Below are positions 1-13,067 of a stretch of 64,000 nt of DNA, in pieces. Both the position numbers and the translations under genes were made by a program. Each line of letters starts with the position of its first letter. Within the stretch, counting starts at the first letter, position 1. Source of the stretch: Massilioclostridium coli (lineage in GTDB: Bacteria; Bacillota; Clostridia; Oscillospirales; Ruminococcaceae); the NCBI RefSeq assembly GCF_900095865.1, contig NZ_FMIZ01000007.1, forward strand, positions 1 to 64,000, given 5' to 3'. The notes below the pieces were generated by a model, which had not been told where the DNA came from, ran no database searches, and saw nothing but the letters and a program-made list of their open reading frames with translations.

Positions 1-19
1 AGAAAAAAGGAAAAAGTAG

Positions 20-250
20 TTGACAAAAGGGAGAAGGTGTGATATATTATTAAAGCTGCAACGGAAGAGCGGCCGGGAGGGCAAGAGGCGCCGTTGAGCA
101 AAAAGGAAGAAACGAAAAAAGATGAAAAAACATCTTGACAAAGAGGAAGCGATATGATATAATAAATAAGTCGCTTCTGAGGCAAGCGAAACGAAAGAAA
201 CAAAAAACTTTCAAAAAAAGCTTGACAAAATCACAGAGATGTGATAAAAT
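20..250 (+). promoter_or_regulatory. three tandem sigma-A promoters of the rRNA operon
   Basis: Three promoters lie head to tail: TTGACA 20-25 with TATATT 43-48, TTGACA 135-140 with TATAAT 158-163, and TTGACA 222-227 with TAAAAT 245-250. Each has a perfect -35 and exactly 17 bp of spacer, and all point at the 16S gene. Multiple strong promoters are usual for rrn operons. No gene is visible in 1-443; the remainder is leader RNA. Confidence 0.85.
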
Positions 251-301
251 AGTAAAGCTGCTTGAGGGCAGCGGTCAAGAAACGACAAAAACAGGACCTT
301 G

Positions 302-318
302 AAAATTAAACAATATAG
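302..318 (+). other. 5' arm of the pre-16S processing stem
   Basis: The 17 bases AAAATTAAACAATATAG are perfectly complementary to 2004-2020 downstream of the 16S gene. The two arms would enclose the whole 16S in a double-stranded stem, the usual RNase III target in pre-rRNA. Confidence 0.75.
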
Positions 319-443
319 TAAGTAACGAAAACGAACCAATCCTTGTTAATTCAAGAGTTTTAGTTATTTTAGAAAAAATGACGTTAGCGTATTCGAGTAA
401 TACGAGCTAGATTAAATCATTCGAGAGGATGTTTTGATATGAT

Positions 444-1971
<1,528 letters not shown>

Positions 1972-2003
1972 TGGAGAACTGACAGGATGGTAAGTGTTAG
2001 GAG

Positions 2004-2020
2004 CTATATTGTTTAATTTT
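2004..2020 (+). other. 3' arm of the pre-16S processing stem
   Basis: CTATATTGTTTAATTTT is the exact reverse complement of 302-318 and lies 35 bases after the mature 16S end. Confidence 0.75.
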
Positions 2021-2085
2021 GAAGGCCCTGAGTCTTCAGAAAAATAATTGATGGGAAAAGCGGCAACCTAGAAACCCTGGAAAAT

Positions 2086-2161
2086 GGGGGTGTAGCTCAG
2101 CTGGGAGAGCACCTGCCTTGCACGCAGGGGGTCAGGAGTTCGATCCTCCTCATCTCCACCA
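2086..2161 (+). tRNA. tRNA-Ala (TGC)
   Basis: A 76-nt cloverleaf in the 16S-23S spacer. The acceptor GGGGGTG pairs with CATCTCC (two G-U pairs), the anticodon loop carries TGC, the T-loop is GTTCGATCC and CCA is encoded. It precedes tRNA-Ile, the reverse of the Ile-Ala order in E. coli and B. subtilis spacers. Confidence 0.95.
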
Positions 2162-2212
2162 CAACCGAAAGGTTGAACAGGGAAAAGAGAGACCGACAGC
2201 CGAATCTAACAT

Positions 2213-2289
<77 letters not shown>

Positions 2290-2325
2290 AGTTACTTGAA
2301 AAAGTAACAAAGAAGAAGTACCTTG

Positions 2326-2340
2326 AAAACTGAATAAGTA
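2326..2340 (+). other. 5' arm of the pre-23S processing stem
   Basis: AAAACTGAATAAGTA is perfectly complementary to 5291-5305 after the 23S gene, so the two arms can enclose the 23S in a processing stem. Confidence 0.7.
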
Positions 2341-2431
2341 AAGCGATAAAAGTAGTTAAGACAAATATCTTTTTTAAAAAAGGGTAAAAATACTACTACA
2401 ATTTGAAAAAGTTGGAGAACATAATTCAAAT

Positions 2432-5268
<2,837 letters not shown>

Positions 5269-5290
5269 ATGATATGTTCTAAAATCGTGA

Positions 5291-5305
5291 TACTTATTCA
5301 GTTTT
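5291..5305 (+). other. 3' arm of the pre-23S processing stem
   Basis: TACTTATTCAGTTTT is the exact reverse complement of 2326-2340. Confidence 0.7.
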
Positions 5306-5332
5306 GAGGGTACTGAACCTTCAAAAGAAATA

Positions 5333-5449
5333 GACGGTGTTAATGGCGATGAGGATCCACCTGTTCCCATACCGAACACAGTAGTTAAGCTCATCAACGT
5401 CGAAGATACTTGGCTGGAGACGGCCTGGGAAAATAGAAAAATGCCGTCA
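5333..5449 (+). rRNA. rrf: 5S ribosomal RNA
   Basis: About 117 nt. It carries the conserved core CCCATACCGAACACAGTAGTTAAGC-like block (about 5369-5392), and helix I is closed by GACGG (5333) with CCGTC (5444-5448). Confidence 0.92.
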
Positions 5450-5457
5450 CGAAGGAA

Positions 5458-5481
5458 GAAAAGTAGAGCAATCTACTTTTC
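5458..5481 (+). other. 10-bp hairpin with GCAA tetraloop between 5S and tRNA-Asn
   Basis: GAAAAGTAGA, loop GCAA, TCTACTTTTC form a perfect stem with a stable GNRA loop. There is no real U-tract after it and tRNA-Asn follows 10 bases later, so it looks more like a processing element or leaky terminator than the operon end. Confidence 0.55.
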
Positions 5482-5491
5482 TTTCATATAT

Positions 5492-5567
5492 TCCTCAATA
5501 GCTCAGTCGGTAGAGCATGCGGCTGTTAACCGCAGGGTCGTTGGTTCGAGTCCAACTTGGGGAGCCA
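5492..5567 (+). tRNA. tRNA-Asn (GTT)
   Basis: A 76-nt cloverleaf with acceptor TCCTCAA/TTGGGGA, anticodon GTT and encoded CCA. It is the last gene of the rrn operon. Confidence 0.95.
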
Positions 5568-5575
5568 ATAACAGA

Positions 5576-5616
5576 AACAGATAGGTAAAGAAATATTTAC
5601 CTATCTGTTTTTTTGT
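5576..5616 (+). terminator. rrn operon terminator
   Basis: A 14-bp perfect stem (5576-5589 with 5596-5609), 6-nt loop GAAATA, then a run of T. It starts 8 bases after tRNA-Asn. Confidence 0.9.
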
Positions 5617-5831
5617 TATATATTATTTTTTATAGATTGAAATACTTCAATCTAGTTGTAATATTTTATATTTGTAATTCCCCTTATTGTGTTTCGGTAG
5701 TGGATTCCTATTGATAGATAAATATAGACCTATTCTGAATTTGCAAATATATTGTTTACTTTTAAGAACCTTACATTAAAGTTGTGAAATTAAAATGTTA
5801 TCGTAAAAGTATTATTATAATACAGATTAGA

Positions 5832-5860
5832 TTGACAAATATAAAAATAAAATATATAAT
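5832..5860 (+). promoter_or_regulatory. promoter of the CotH-kinase surface gene
   Basis: TTGACA (5832-5837), 17-bp spacer, TATAAT (5855-5860): a consensus sigma-A promoter, giving a leader of about 40 nt. The remainder of 5617-5831 is AT-rich with nothing recognisable. Confidence 0.8.
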
Positions 5861-5908
5861 TTGAATAATAAGAATATCTTATTTAAATTAGAGGAAAAGG
5901 TGAATGAA

Positions 5909-8900
5909 ATGAAAAAAAGAAAAATAGCAACAAAAGCAGTTGGCCTTATGTTGGCGGGGTGTATGACAGTAGGGATGTCATCTACAGTCTATGCGGGCGT
6001 TTTATCTCAATTAAGATTGGAGGCACCAAGTGTTTCCAGCGCAGAAATAAGACAAACTTCTATTGATAAACCAAATGTTAGTTCAGATTTAACTGTTCAA
6101 GCAGCCTTAAATGAAGGTCTAGCGTATGACATAAAAGGCTATCCGGTAAATAAGGATAATACAAATTATTTATATTTATTTACCCCAAGTACTGTGGATC
6201 TAACAAAATTAACTGTTTCTTTTTCTGATTCTAGTATAGAACAATTGGATGTTAGCCAGCCTGTTTCTGTAAAATTAAGTGGTCAAACTTATGTAGTTGT
6301 GGGAATGCAATCTGAATTACCTGCTGTACAATTAAATATGGATGAAAGCAAAGGATCAATTGAAGATATGAATAATGATCCAAACCATGATACAGAATGT
6401 TTTGGTGCTATGACATTAAGTGTTCCTGAAAAATTGGCAGAAGAAAACGGTTGGGAAACCACCTATATAGATACAGATATGTCCATGAAAGGAAGAGGAA
6501 ACACTACTTGGGGATTACCAAAAAAACCATATCAGATTAAATTAGATTCCAAACAAGATATTTTAGGAATGGGTAAAGCGAAAAAATGGGTATTATTAGC
6601 TAATTATGGCGATCGGTCGCTAATTAGAAATAAGTTGGCTTATGACATGGCAGATGAACTTGGAATGGAAGGCACCCCAAAATGTGAATTTGTAGATGTA
6701 TTCTTAAATGGAGAGTATTTGGGTAACTATTTATTAGCAGAAAAAGTAGAAGTTGGGTCCTCAAGGGTGGATATTACGGACTTGGAAGATGTTCCGCCAG
6801 AAGAAGCAGATCATGATGTAACAGGTGGCTATTTACTGGAATATGATCGTTTAGCACAGGGAGAACCTTCTTGGTTCCATGCCAATCATACAAATTTGGA
6901 TGTAACTATTAAAAGTCCGGAAGAAGCAACAGCAAAACAAAAAGAATATATATCCAATTATGTTAATGAAATGGAAGAAGCGATTTATAGTTCCAATGGC
7001 ATCAATAGCAAGGGAAAACACTATACTGACTATATGGATTTAGCTTCTTTTAATAAATTATATTGGATCAATGAAATATTTAAAAATGGCGATTATGGTA
7101 TGGGAAGCACCTACATGTATAAGGATAAAGATCCCTCTGATGGTACTAGCCTTATGTATGGAGGACCTGTTTGGGACTTTGATATTGCCATTGCTAATGC
7201 TTGTGTAAATGCTGGTTCACCAGGAATTGAACAGCAAAATAATTTGCGTGTACCAGAAGGATGGTGGCTGCGCAATCCAAATGGTGGACGCGGCTTCCAA
7301 TATGCTTTATTCAAACATGAAGATTATCGTAAACTGTCCAAACAAATTTATGATGAAGAGGTTGGGCCATATCTGGAAAGATTACCTGATTTATCTCAAC
7401 AGTATGTAGATGAAATAAAAGAGTCTGCCGACATGAACTTTATCCGTTGGGATATTTTAAATACACCTCATCAATGGGATACTCCTAATACGGCAACAAC
7501 CTTCCAAGGAGAAATAGATTTTATAAAAAATTATCTACAAAAACGATACGAATGGATTGACAAAACCATGGAGTTGGATCGGGAACTGCAGGGGGAAGGT
7601 ACTGCAGAAAGTCCTTATTTAATTCAAACAGTGGAAGATTTACAGTTGTTTGCGTCAAATTATTCCAATAGTAGTGCATATTTCTTACAAACTGCGGATA
7701 TTGATCTGAAGAATCAAGAATGGGTTCCAATTGGAAATACTTCGAATCCGTTTACAGGAAATTATAATGGTGGAAACCATACTATTTCTGGATTAAAAAT
7801 AACAACAAATCAAGTAAATTCTACCGGTGAAGGGGCAGGCTTTTTTGGTGTAGTAAAAGACGCTACTATAAAAAATTTAACCATTGCTGACGGGGATATT
7901 ACAGTAACAGCCCAAGAGGTCGGTGCAATTGTGGGAAGAATGACTAACAGTAAATTATATAATTGTGTCAACTTCGCTAATGTTACTAATTTGGCAAATA
8001 ATCATTATCAAATGACAGGTGGTATATTTGGCCATGCAGTGGATCAGTCTACAGAAGTAATCGCTAACTGTTATAATGCTGGAACAGTTTCCGCTCCAAA
8101 TGCGGATGCCGCCACAAATCGTGGAATCGGTGGTATTGGAGGGCATATTTCTGGGGAAAGCCAAATGATTAGCTGTTATAATACCGGGAAAGTAACTGCT
8201 GGTTTTGGAACAACAGGAAGTTATATTGGTGGTATTATCGGTGAACATTCCAGTGTAAAATCCAGTATTCACAACTGTTATTGGGTAACAGATGGGGAGA
8301 ATGGTATCACACAGGGGAAAGGTGTACAAAGAGAATCCAATTCTGGAGAAGGAACTGATTTCCAAGCAGCTGGTAAAACGCTTGCTGAAATGCAACAGGC
8401 TGATTTTACTATACTGATGAACAGTAAACAAGCTGAAGCAGCACAAGCTTTAGGAATTGCAGTTGAGGAAGTGGCGGTTTGGAAACAGGGAGATAACGGT
8501 CTACCTAGTTTTAATGAAACAACGAATCCTGAATTAGGGCAGGCAAAACAAGAATTATCCAATCTGATCAAACAGGCGGAAAATATTGATTTAAGTCAAT
8601 GTTTGCCTGAGGGACAAGAAGAATTCCAATCAGCTTTAGCACAGGCCAATGTAGCTTTAAATGATCCTGCTGCTACAGTTGATTCTATCAATCTAGCAAA
8701 GGAGAATTTACAGCAAGCAATAGATAACTTAAAACCGATTCCATCTGTAGATAAAACGGCACTGGAAACCCTCTACAACCAGGTAAAAGATACTGATTTG
8801 AACCAGTATATAGATGGAGAAGCAAAAGATACCTTTGTAGCAGAACTGGAAAAAGCGAAAAACCTGATTGCGAATGAAGAAGCAACCCAGGAACAAGTTA

Positions 8901-9766
8901 ACGAAGCAGTAACAGCACTGCAGAATGCTTATGACGCACTGGAAAAGAAACCAGTAGAACCAGTGGAAACCAATAAAGATATCCTAAACAAAGTAATCGT
9001 ATACGCAGAAGAACAAAAAACATCTGATGACTTTAACAATGTCATCGCAGATGTACAGGAATCCTTCAATGCAGCATTGGATGCAGCAAAAGAAATTGCG
9101 GCAGATCCAGCAGCAAGTCAGGATGCAGTAGATGCAGCATGGAAAGCATTAATGACAGAAATTCATAAACTGGGCTTTGTGAAAGGAGATATTACTTCCT
9201 TAGAGGCTCTGGTATCCTTGGCAGAAGGCTATGACATGAATGACTATGTAGAAGCAGGTCAAGCAGAATTCTTAGAAGCATTGAAAGCAGCACAAGATTT
9301 ATTAGCGGATAAAGACAATGCAATGCAGACAGAAATTGAAACAGCAGAAAGCAATCTGTTGAATGCGATGCTGAACCTGAGATACAAAGCGGATAAATCC
9401 ATCCTGGAAAAAGTAATTGCGGAAGCCAACGACAAAGATGCAAACACATATACAGCGGAAAGCTATGCAGTACTGCAAGCAGCAGTAGCAGAAGCAAATG
9501 CAGTAATGGCGAATGAAGATGCAACCCAGGAAGAAGTAGATGCAGCAGTAACAAGTGTACAAGAAGCAATGAAAGGTCTGGTAGCAGTAGAAAAACCATC
9601 TACCGAAACACCAGATGACAACAAAGCAGACGGTACACAAACAGGACAAGAATCTACCACAACAAAAGCAAACGCAGCCAAAACAGGTGACACTACTCCA
9701 ATTGCTGGGGCTGTAGCATTGGCAATTGCAGCGGGAACAGCAATTGTCTTAAAAAAGAAAAAATAA
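5909..9766 (+). CDS. secreted CotH-kinase domain protein with GLUG and FIVAR modules and a wall anchor
   Basis: A 1285-residue exported protein. The ATG at 5909 is chosen because AAGGTG sits 6 bases upstream and a clear signal peptide follows (MKKRK, hydrophobic core, cut near VYA about residue 29). An in-frame TTG at 5861 lies only a base from the -10 box and cannot be the start. Residues ~150-550 are a CotH-type atypical kinase domain (SMKGRGNTTW, NKLAYDMADELG, GGYLLEYDR, and GPVWDFD with the metal-binding Asp pair). Residues ~570-800 hold GLUG-type beta-helix repeats (GNYNGGNHTISGL; GAIVGRM). A divergent FIVAR at ~895-945 is followed by four more to ~1235. The tail has AKTGD, a hydrophobic stretch and KKKK, like a sortase signal lacking LPxTG. 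CotH proteins phosphorylate secreted proteins in spores or outside the cell; the substrate here is unknown. Single-gene unit. The FIVAR-anchor part is nearly identical to the rhamnosidase gene at 29.5 kb. Confidence 0.88.
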   Translation: MKKRKIATKAVGLMLAGCMTVGMSSTVYAGVLSQLRLEAPSVSSAEIRQTSIDKPNVSSDLTVQAALNEGLAYDIKGYPVNKDNTNYLYLFTPSTVDLTKLTVSFSDSSIEQLDVSQPVSVKLSGQTYVVVGMQSELPAVQLNMDESKGSIEDMNNDPNHDTECFGAMTLSVPEKLAEENGWETTYIDTDMSMKGRGNTTWGLPKKPYQIKLDSKQDILGMGKAKKWVLLANYGDRSLIRNKLAYDMADELGMEGTPKCEFVDVFLNGEYLGNYLLAEKVEVGSSRVDITDLEDVPPEEADHDVTGGYLLEYDRLAQGEPSWFHANHTNLDVTIKSPEEATAKQKEYISNYVNEMEEAIYSSNGINSKGKHYTDYMDLASFNKLYWINEIFKNGDYGMGSTYMYKDKDPSDGTSLMYGGPVWDFDIAIANACVNAGSPGIEQQNNLRVPEGWWLRNPNGGRGFQYALFKHEDYRKLSKQIYDEEVGPYLERLPDLSQQYVDEIKESADMNFIRWDILNTPHQWDTPNTATTFQGEIDFIKNYLQKRYEWIDKTMELDRELQGEGTAESPYLIQTVEDLQLFASNYSNSSAYFLQTADIDLKNQEWVPIGNTSNPFTGNYNGGNHTISGLKITTNQVNSTGEGAGFFGVVKDATIKNLTIADGDITVTAQEVGAIVGRMTNSKLYNCVNFANVTNLANNHYQMTGGIFGHAVDQSTEVIANCYNAGTVSAPNADAATNRGIGGIGGHISGESQMISCYNTGKVTAGFGTTGSYIGGIIGEHSSVKSSIHNCYWVTDGENGITQGKGVQRESNSGEGTDFQAAGKTLAEMQQADFTILMNSKQAEAAQALGIAVEEVAVWKQGDNGLPSFNETTNPELGQAKQELSNLIKQAENIDLSQCLPEGQEEFQSALAQANVALNDPAATVDSINLAKENLQQAIDNLKPIPSVDKTALETLYNQVKDTDLNQYIDGEAKDTFVAELEKAKNLIANEEATQEQVNEAVTALQNAYDALEKKPVEPVETNKDILNKVIVYAEEQKTSDDFNNVIADVQESFNAALDAAKEIAADPAASQDAVDAAWKALMTEIHKLGFVKGDITSLEALVSLAEGYDMNDYVEAGQAEFLEALKAAQDLLADKDNAMQTEIETAESNLLNAMLNLRYKADKSILEKVIAEANDKDANTYTAESYAVLQAAVAEANAVMANEDATQEEVDAAVTSVQEAMKGLVAVEKPSTETPDDNKADGTQTGQESTTTKANAAKTGDTTPIAGAVALAIAAGTAIVLKKKK
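8747..9708 (+). repeat. inverted repeat copy 1 (FIVAR stalk and anchor)
   Basis: Gapless match in inverted orientation to 29542-30503. The encoded ~305 residues differ at about nine positions. It spans four FIVAR modules, the Pro/Thr linker and the KTGD motif; similarity falls off in the hydrophobic tail. Confidence 0.93.
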
Positions 9767-9775
9767 TAGTTCTAT

Positions 9776-9818
9776 AAAAAAGAATGCCTTTATCAATTAG
9801 ATAGAGGCATTCTTTTGG
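9776..9818 (+). terminator. terminator of the CotH-kinase gene
   Basis: A 17-bp stem (9778-9794 with 9800-9816, one G-U pair), loop AATTA and a T-rich 3' arm, 10 bases after the stop codon. Confidence 0.85.
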
Positions 9819-10172
9819 TATATTTAGTAAAATTTTTTCCGGATTAAAAACATTGTTTTTGCAAAAATAAAGAAAAATGTTTATATATAGAAATAATAAG
9901 TTAATATTTTTTTATTTTTGTATTAGTTCATAAAATATAGCAAAATATAAGTATGATATTTATCATTTAATTTGTAATCGTTCAGGAATTATTTAGATAT
10001 TTTTTCGCTATTTTATGATATAATAATCACATATCTTTTAAAAAAGTTGATTTTTAGATAAAATTGAATGGATACAAAATATTCCTGTTTTTTTAATTAA
10101 AAGGAAGAAAAGCAGGAGTATTCTTTTGTAAGATGTAAAATAGGAAAAGATGTTTGAAAGGTTGATGACGCT
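9819..10172 (+). promoter_or_regulatory. LCP gene leader with TATAAT and a long hairpin
   Basis: This AT-rich gap has a TATAAT at 10019-10024 without a convincing -35. A hairpin AATATTCCTG / CAGGAGTATT (about 10077-10127), followed by CTTTTG, lies between that box and the LCP gene and could act as an attenuator. No gene is visible. Confidence 0.35.
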
Positions 10173-11501
10173 GTGCTTTCAGAGCTCACAAAATTAAAAA
10201 AAATTCTTGTGGTAATTTTAGCTACTGTATTATCCGTTGTTTCTTCTTGTGGAATTTATGTAGCAGATTTTTTAAAAGACTATAACCATGTAGATATTAC
10301 AGATAGCGATGAGGACCTGGGTATTTCAGAGGAAATTCCTGTAGATAATGGTCAGGATATTACAAATATTGCTTTATTTGGTGTAGATGGACGAAATACT
10401 GGAAATGCAGGCAATTCCGATGCGATGATGATTATTAGTATTGATAAACTGCACAGCAAAATAAAGGTAATTTCTATTATGCGGGATACTTTGGTAAAGG
10501 TTCCAGACCATGGCATTACAAAAATTACAGAAGCCTATGGTATGGGCGGTGCTGTGTTGGCAATTAAGACATTGAACCAGAATTTTAATTTGAATATTCG
10601 TGACTATGCAACTGTAAATTTTGAAGGGATGGCAAAAATAGTAGACGCTGTAGGAGGCGTTGAAATAGATGTCTCAGAAGATGAAGTAATCAATGCAAAT
10701 GGCAGTATTAATGAGCAGGCATTCGTGTTGGGGATTGAGCCAACTTTTATTGAGCATGCAGGGCTGCAAACATTAAATGGAATGCAGGCAGTTGGCTATG
10801 CCAGAATTCGTAAAGTAAGTAATCCAAATGGGACTTATGGTGATTTTGGTCGTACTGACCGTCAGCGTGCTGTTATGGAACAATTGTTCCAAAAAGCATT
10901 GACAATGGATGTTAGCCAGTATCCAAAGTTTGCAAAAGAGTTGCTTCCTTATGTAGAAACGTCTTTAGATATCAATCAAATTTTAAATTTAGCTGGTATT
11001 TTTACAAAGCCAAATATAGAGTTTGTACAAACCCGCCTCCCATTAGAGGAATATGTGATTAATGCTGATTATTACTACCATTCAAAATCCACTGTTTTAT
11101 TCAATTTAGGGTATGCTTCTGATTTGCTAAAAGCGTTTATCTATGATGATATTTCCCCTGAATCTTATATGGAACAATATCCTCCAGTTATGACTGCAGA
11201 CCTTTTAGGTGGAATTGATGTTTCTGATGATGATTCTAAAAATAGTGGTTCTGATGATTCTGAGGATGACAGCAATTATAGCACAGACCGCAACACATCT
11301 AAGCCATCTTATTCCAATAACTCTTCTAGCACAACACAGGCTCCAACTTCTTCTGCTCCAGTAGAATCTTCCCAGCCGCCTGTTTCTTCTGAACCGCCAG
11401 TTTCCAGTGAACCAGAAACTCCTTCTGTTCCTGAATCCAGCCAACCAGAAGAACCTTCTTCTCAGCCATCAGCAGAAACTATGCAAGGAAATGCAGCTTA
11501 A
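10173..11501 (+). CDS. LytR-CpsA-Psr (LCP) family cell-wall glycopolymer ligase
   Basis: 442 residues with one N-terminal membrane segment (about 10-33) and an extracellular LCP domain (about 65-300). Family marks are the NIALFGVDGR strand, NSDAMMIISID, ISIMRDTLVKVP with the conserved Arg-Asp, the VNFEGMAKIVDAVGGVEIDV block, YARIRK and FGRTDRQRAVM. LCP enzymes transfer lipid-linked teichoic acids or polysaccharides onto peptidoglycan. Residues ~345-442 are a Ser/Pro/Glu-rich low-complexity tail, probably a disordered wall-spanning segment. The start is GTG, with GAAAGG about 11 bases upstream, so the exact start is less certain than the product. It is monocistronic, with terminators on both sides. 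Confidence 0.9.
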   Translation: MLSELTKLKKILVVILATVLSVVSSCGIYVADFLKDYNHVDITDSDEDLGISEEIPVDNGQDITNIALFGVDGRNTGNAGNSDAMMIISIDKLHSKIKVISIMRDTLVKVPDHGITKITEAYGMGGAVLAIKTLNQNFNLNIRDYATVNFEGMAKIVDAVGGVEIDVSEDEVINANGSINEQAFVLGIEPTFIEHAGLQTLNGMQAVGYARIRKVSNPNGTYGDFGRTDRQRAVMEQLFQKALTMDVSQYPKFAKELLPYVETSLDINQILNLAGIFTKPNIEFVQTRLPLEEYVINADYYYHSKSTVLFNLGYASDLLKAFIYDDISPESYMEQYPPVMTADLLGGIDVSDDDSKNSGSDDSEDDSNYSTDRNTSKPSYSNNSSSTTQAPTSSAPVESSQPPVSSEPPVSSEPETPSVPESSQPEEPSSQPSAETMQGNAA

Positions 11502-11521
11502 TTGTACTAGTAAAATACGTG

Positions 11522-11556
11522 AATAGCTCTATTCTTAGTAATAGAGCTATTTTTTG
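11522..11556 (+). terminator. terminator of the LCP gene
   Basis: AATAGCTCTATT / AATAGAGCTATT with 6-nt loop CTTAGT and a T7 tract. The stretch from here to 11848 shows no gene or recognisable element. Confidence 0.85.
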
Positions 11557-11848
11557 TTAAATAATAGAGTGCTAATCGAAAAAAATTTGGGCATAAATTT
11601 TACCAAAGTTTTTATCTATTTTTGTGTTCTTATTTTTTCTGCCAACACAAATAATTTATGGCATCACTTTTTTATGTTTCAAAAAATAAATGGATCTGTT
11701 TTTTGAAAATGATTAGTAGTGTAAATCGGTGTAAACCCTACATTAGTTTGAATATCTGCATTTTGAGCTACCAACCTATTCTCTTAAAGTTAGTTTATTG
11801 TGAGGAGTATTACTAAAATATATACCAATCCTTTGCTAAGGGTTTAGT

Positions 11849-11896
11849 CGAAAAAATACCTCCTGTGATTTTATCTTATCACAGGAGGTATTTTAT
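11849..11896 (-). terminator. terminator of the YeiH-type gene
   Basis: A 16-bp stem (11853-11868 with 11879-11894). On the minus strand the 3' arm runs into a T6 tract. It lies just beyond the stop codon at 11911. Confidence 0.85.
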
Positions 11897-11910
11897 TAAT
11901 CTTATATTGT

Positions 11911-12918
11911 TTACCAAATTCCCAAAACATGTTGCATACCGAGGCTTACTGCTGCGATGCCAATCCAGCAGCACAATCCCATAAAGATTGGTTTTCCACC
12001 GGTTTTTACCAGCTTTACAATGTTGGTATTTAAACCGATTGCTGCCATTGCCATTACAATTAAAAACTTGCTTAATTCTTTGATTGGGGAAGTTACAACA
12101 GCGGGTAGATTAAATACTGTTGTAATTACAGAAGCCAGTACAAAGAACAAGATAAAAAATGGAAAGATTTTTTTAAAGTCTACCTTAGTACCAGAAGAAC
12201 TTTTTTCTTTTTTTGTGCGTACAAACGCCAATACCAGAGTAATTGGGATGATAGCCAAAGTACGGGTTAATTTTACGATGGTAGCTGCATCCAATGTGTT
12301 GCTTCCGTGCATACCATCCCAAGCTGCTGCTGCCGCTGTAACAGAAGAAGTATCATTGATTGCTGTACCTGCAAATAAACCGAATCCTTCATTGCTCAAT
12401 CCCAACAAACTACCTAAAGCAGGGAAGATTAAGGCAGCAATCACATTAAATAAAAAGATAACAGAGATAGATTGGGCAATTTCCTCGTCATCTGCATCAA
12501 TTACAGGTGCAGTGGCTGCAATAGCAGAGCCTCCACAAATAGAAGACCCAACCCCTACCAAAGTAGAAATTTTGGATGGAACTCTCATTACTTTATGTAA
12601 AATAAACGCAATAATTAAAGATGTAGAGATGGTGGATATAATAATTGGAAGTGATTGTTTCCCTTTCATTAAAATATCGGTTAAATTCATGCCAAAACCA
12701 AGCAAAATAACTGCGTATTGCAAAATCTTTTTCGAGGTAAAAGTAATACCTGGCTGTACATTATCTTTATTTTTCCAGAATAAAGTAATCACCATACCAG
12801 CTAGGATGGCAAAAACAGGTCCACCAATCACGGGAAGTAATTGACCTAAAAACCAAGCTGGAATTGCAATACATAAGCAAAGCAGAAATCCTTTCCAGCT
12901 TTTTTTGATAAATTCCAT
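11911..12918 (-). CDS. YeiH/UPF0324 family membrane transporter (putative sulfate exporter family)
   Basis: 335 residues, strongly hydrophobic, with about ten predicted membrane spans. Family features include a glycine-rich [22 protein letters not shown] loop (about residues 125-150), [14 protein letters not shown] (about 185) and the C-terminal [17 protein letters not shown] segment. The family is annotated as a putative sulfate exporter, but the substrate is not established; enterobacterial YeiH is controlled by the LysR regulator YeiE, linked to sulfite. The divergent LysR gene 150 bases away matches that arrangement. Start ATG at 12918 with GGAGG upstream. Good family assignment, weak substrate assignment. 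Confidence 0.85.
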   Translation of the reverse strand: MEFIKKSWKGFLLCLCIAIPAWFLGQLLPVIGGPVFAILAGMVITLFWKNKDNVQPGITFTSKKILQYAVILLGFGMNLTDILMKGKQSLPIIISTISTSLIIAFILHKVMRVPSKISTLVGVGSSICGGSAIAATAPVIDADDEEIAQSISVIFLFNVIAALIFPALGSLLGLSNEGFGLFAGTAINDTSSVTAAAAAWDGMHGSNTLDAATIVKLTRTLAIIPITLVLAFVRTKKEKSSSGTKVDFKKIFPFFILFFVLASVITTVFNLPAVVTSPIKELSKFLIVMAMAAIGLNTNIVKLVKTGGKPIFMGLCCWIGIAAVSLGMQHVLGIW

Positions 12919-12994
12919 GAAAAATCCTCCTTTTTATACTTAAAGTTATATTTTTGCGCACTGTTTCTTTACATGGATAATCATACCATAATCT

Positions 12995-13027
12995 ATTAAT
13001 AAAATAAATATATAATTATTTATTAAT
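12995..13027. promoter_or_regulatory. AT-rich palindrome in the yeiH-lysR divergent intergenic region
   Basis: ATTAATAAAATAA ... ATTATTTATTAAT form an imperfect palindrome of about 33 bp, with A/T half-sites as expected of a LysR-type operator. It lies just upstream of a TATGAT/TAAAAT -10 region (13042-13052) of the LysR gene and could control both genes. The base composition makes chance palindromes likely. Confidence 0.4.
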
Positions 13028-13067
13028 CAATAAGAATATGTTATGATAAAATACAGGAGGGATTGAT

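Noticed and set aside
9192-9693. Long Leu/Cys-rich open frames on the strand opposite the FIVAR region (and their counterparts at 29569-30058)
   Set aside because: They are shadows of the repetitive Ala/Glu/Lys-rich coding frame; the same shadow appears in both repeat copies and has no ribosome site.
11957-12844. 295-codon open frame opposite the YeiH-type gene
   Set aside because: Mirror frame of a low-stop membrane-protein gene; the minus-strand frame has family motifs, ribosome site and terminator.
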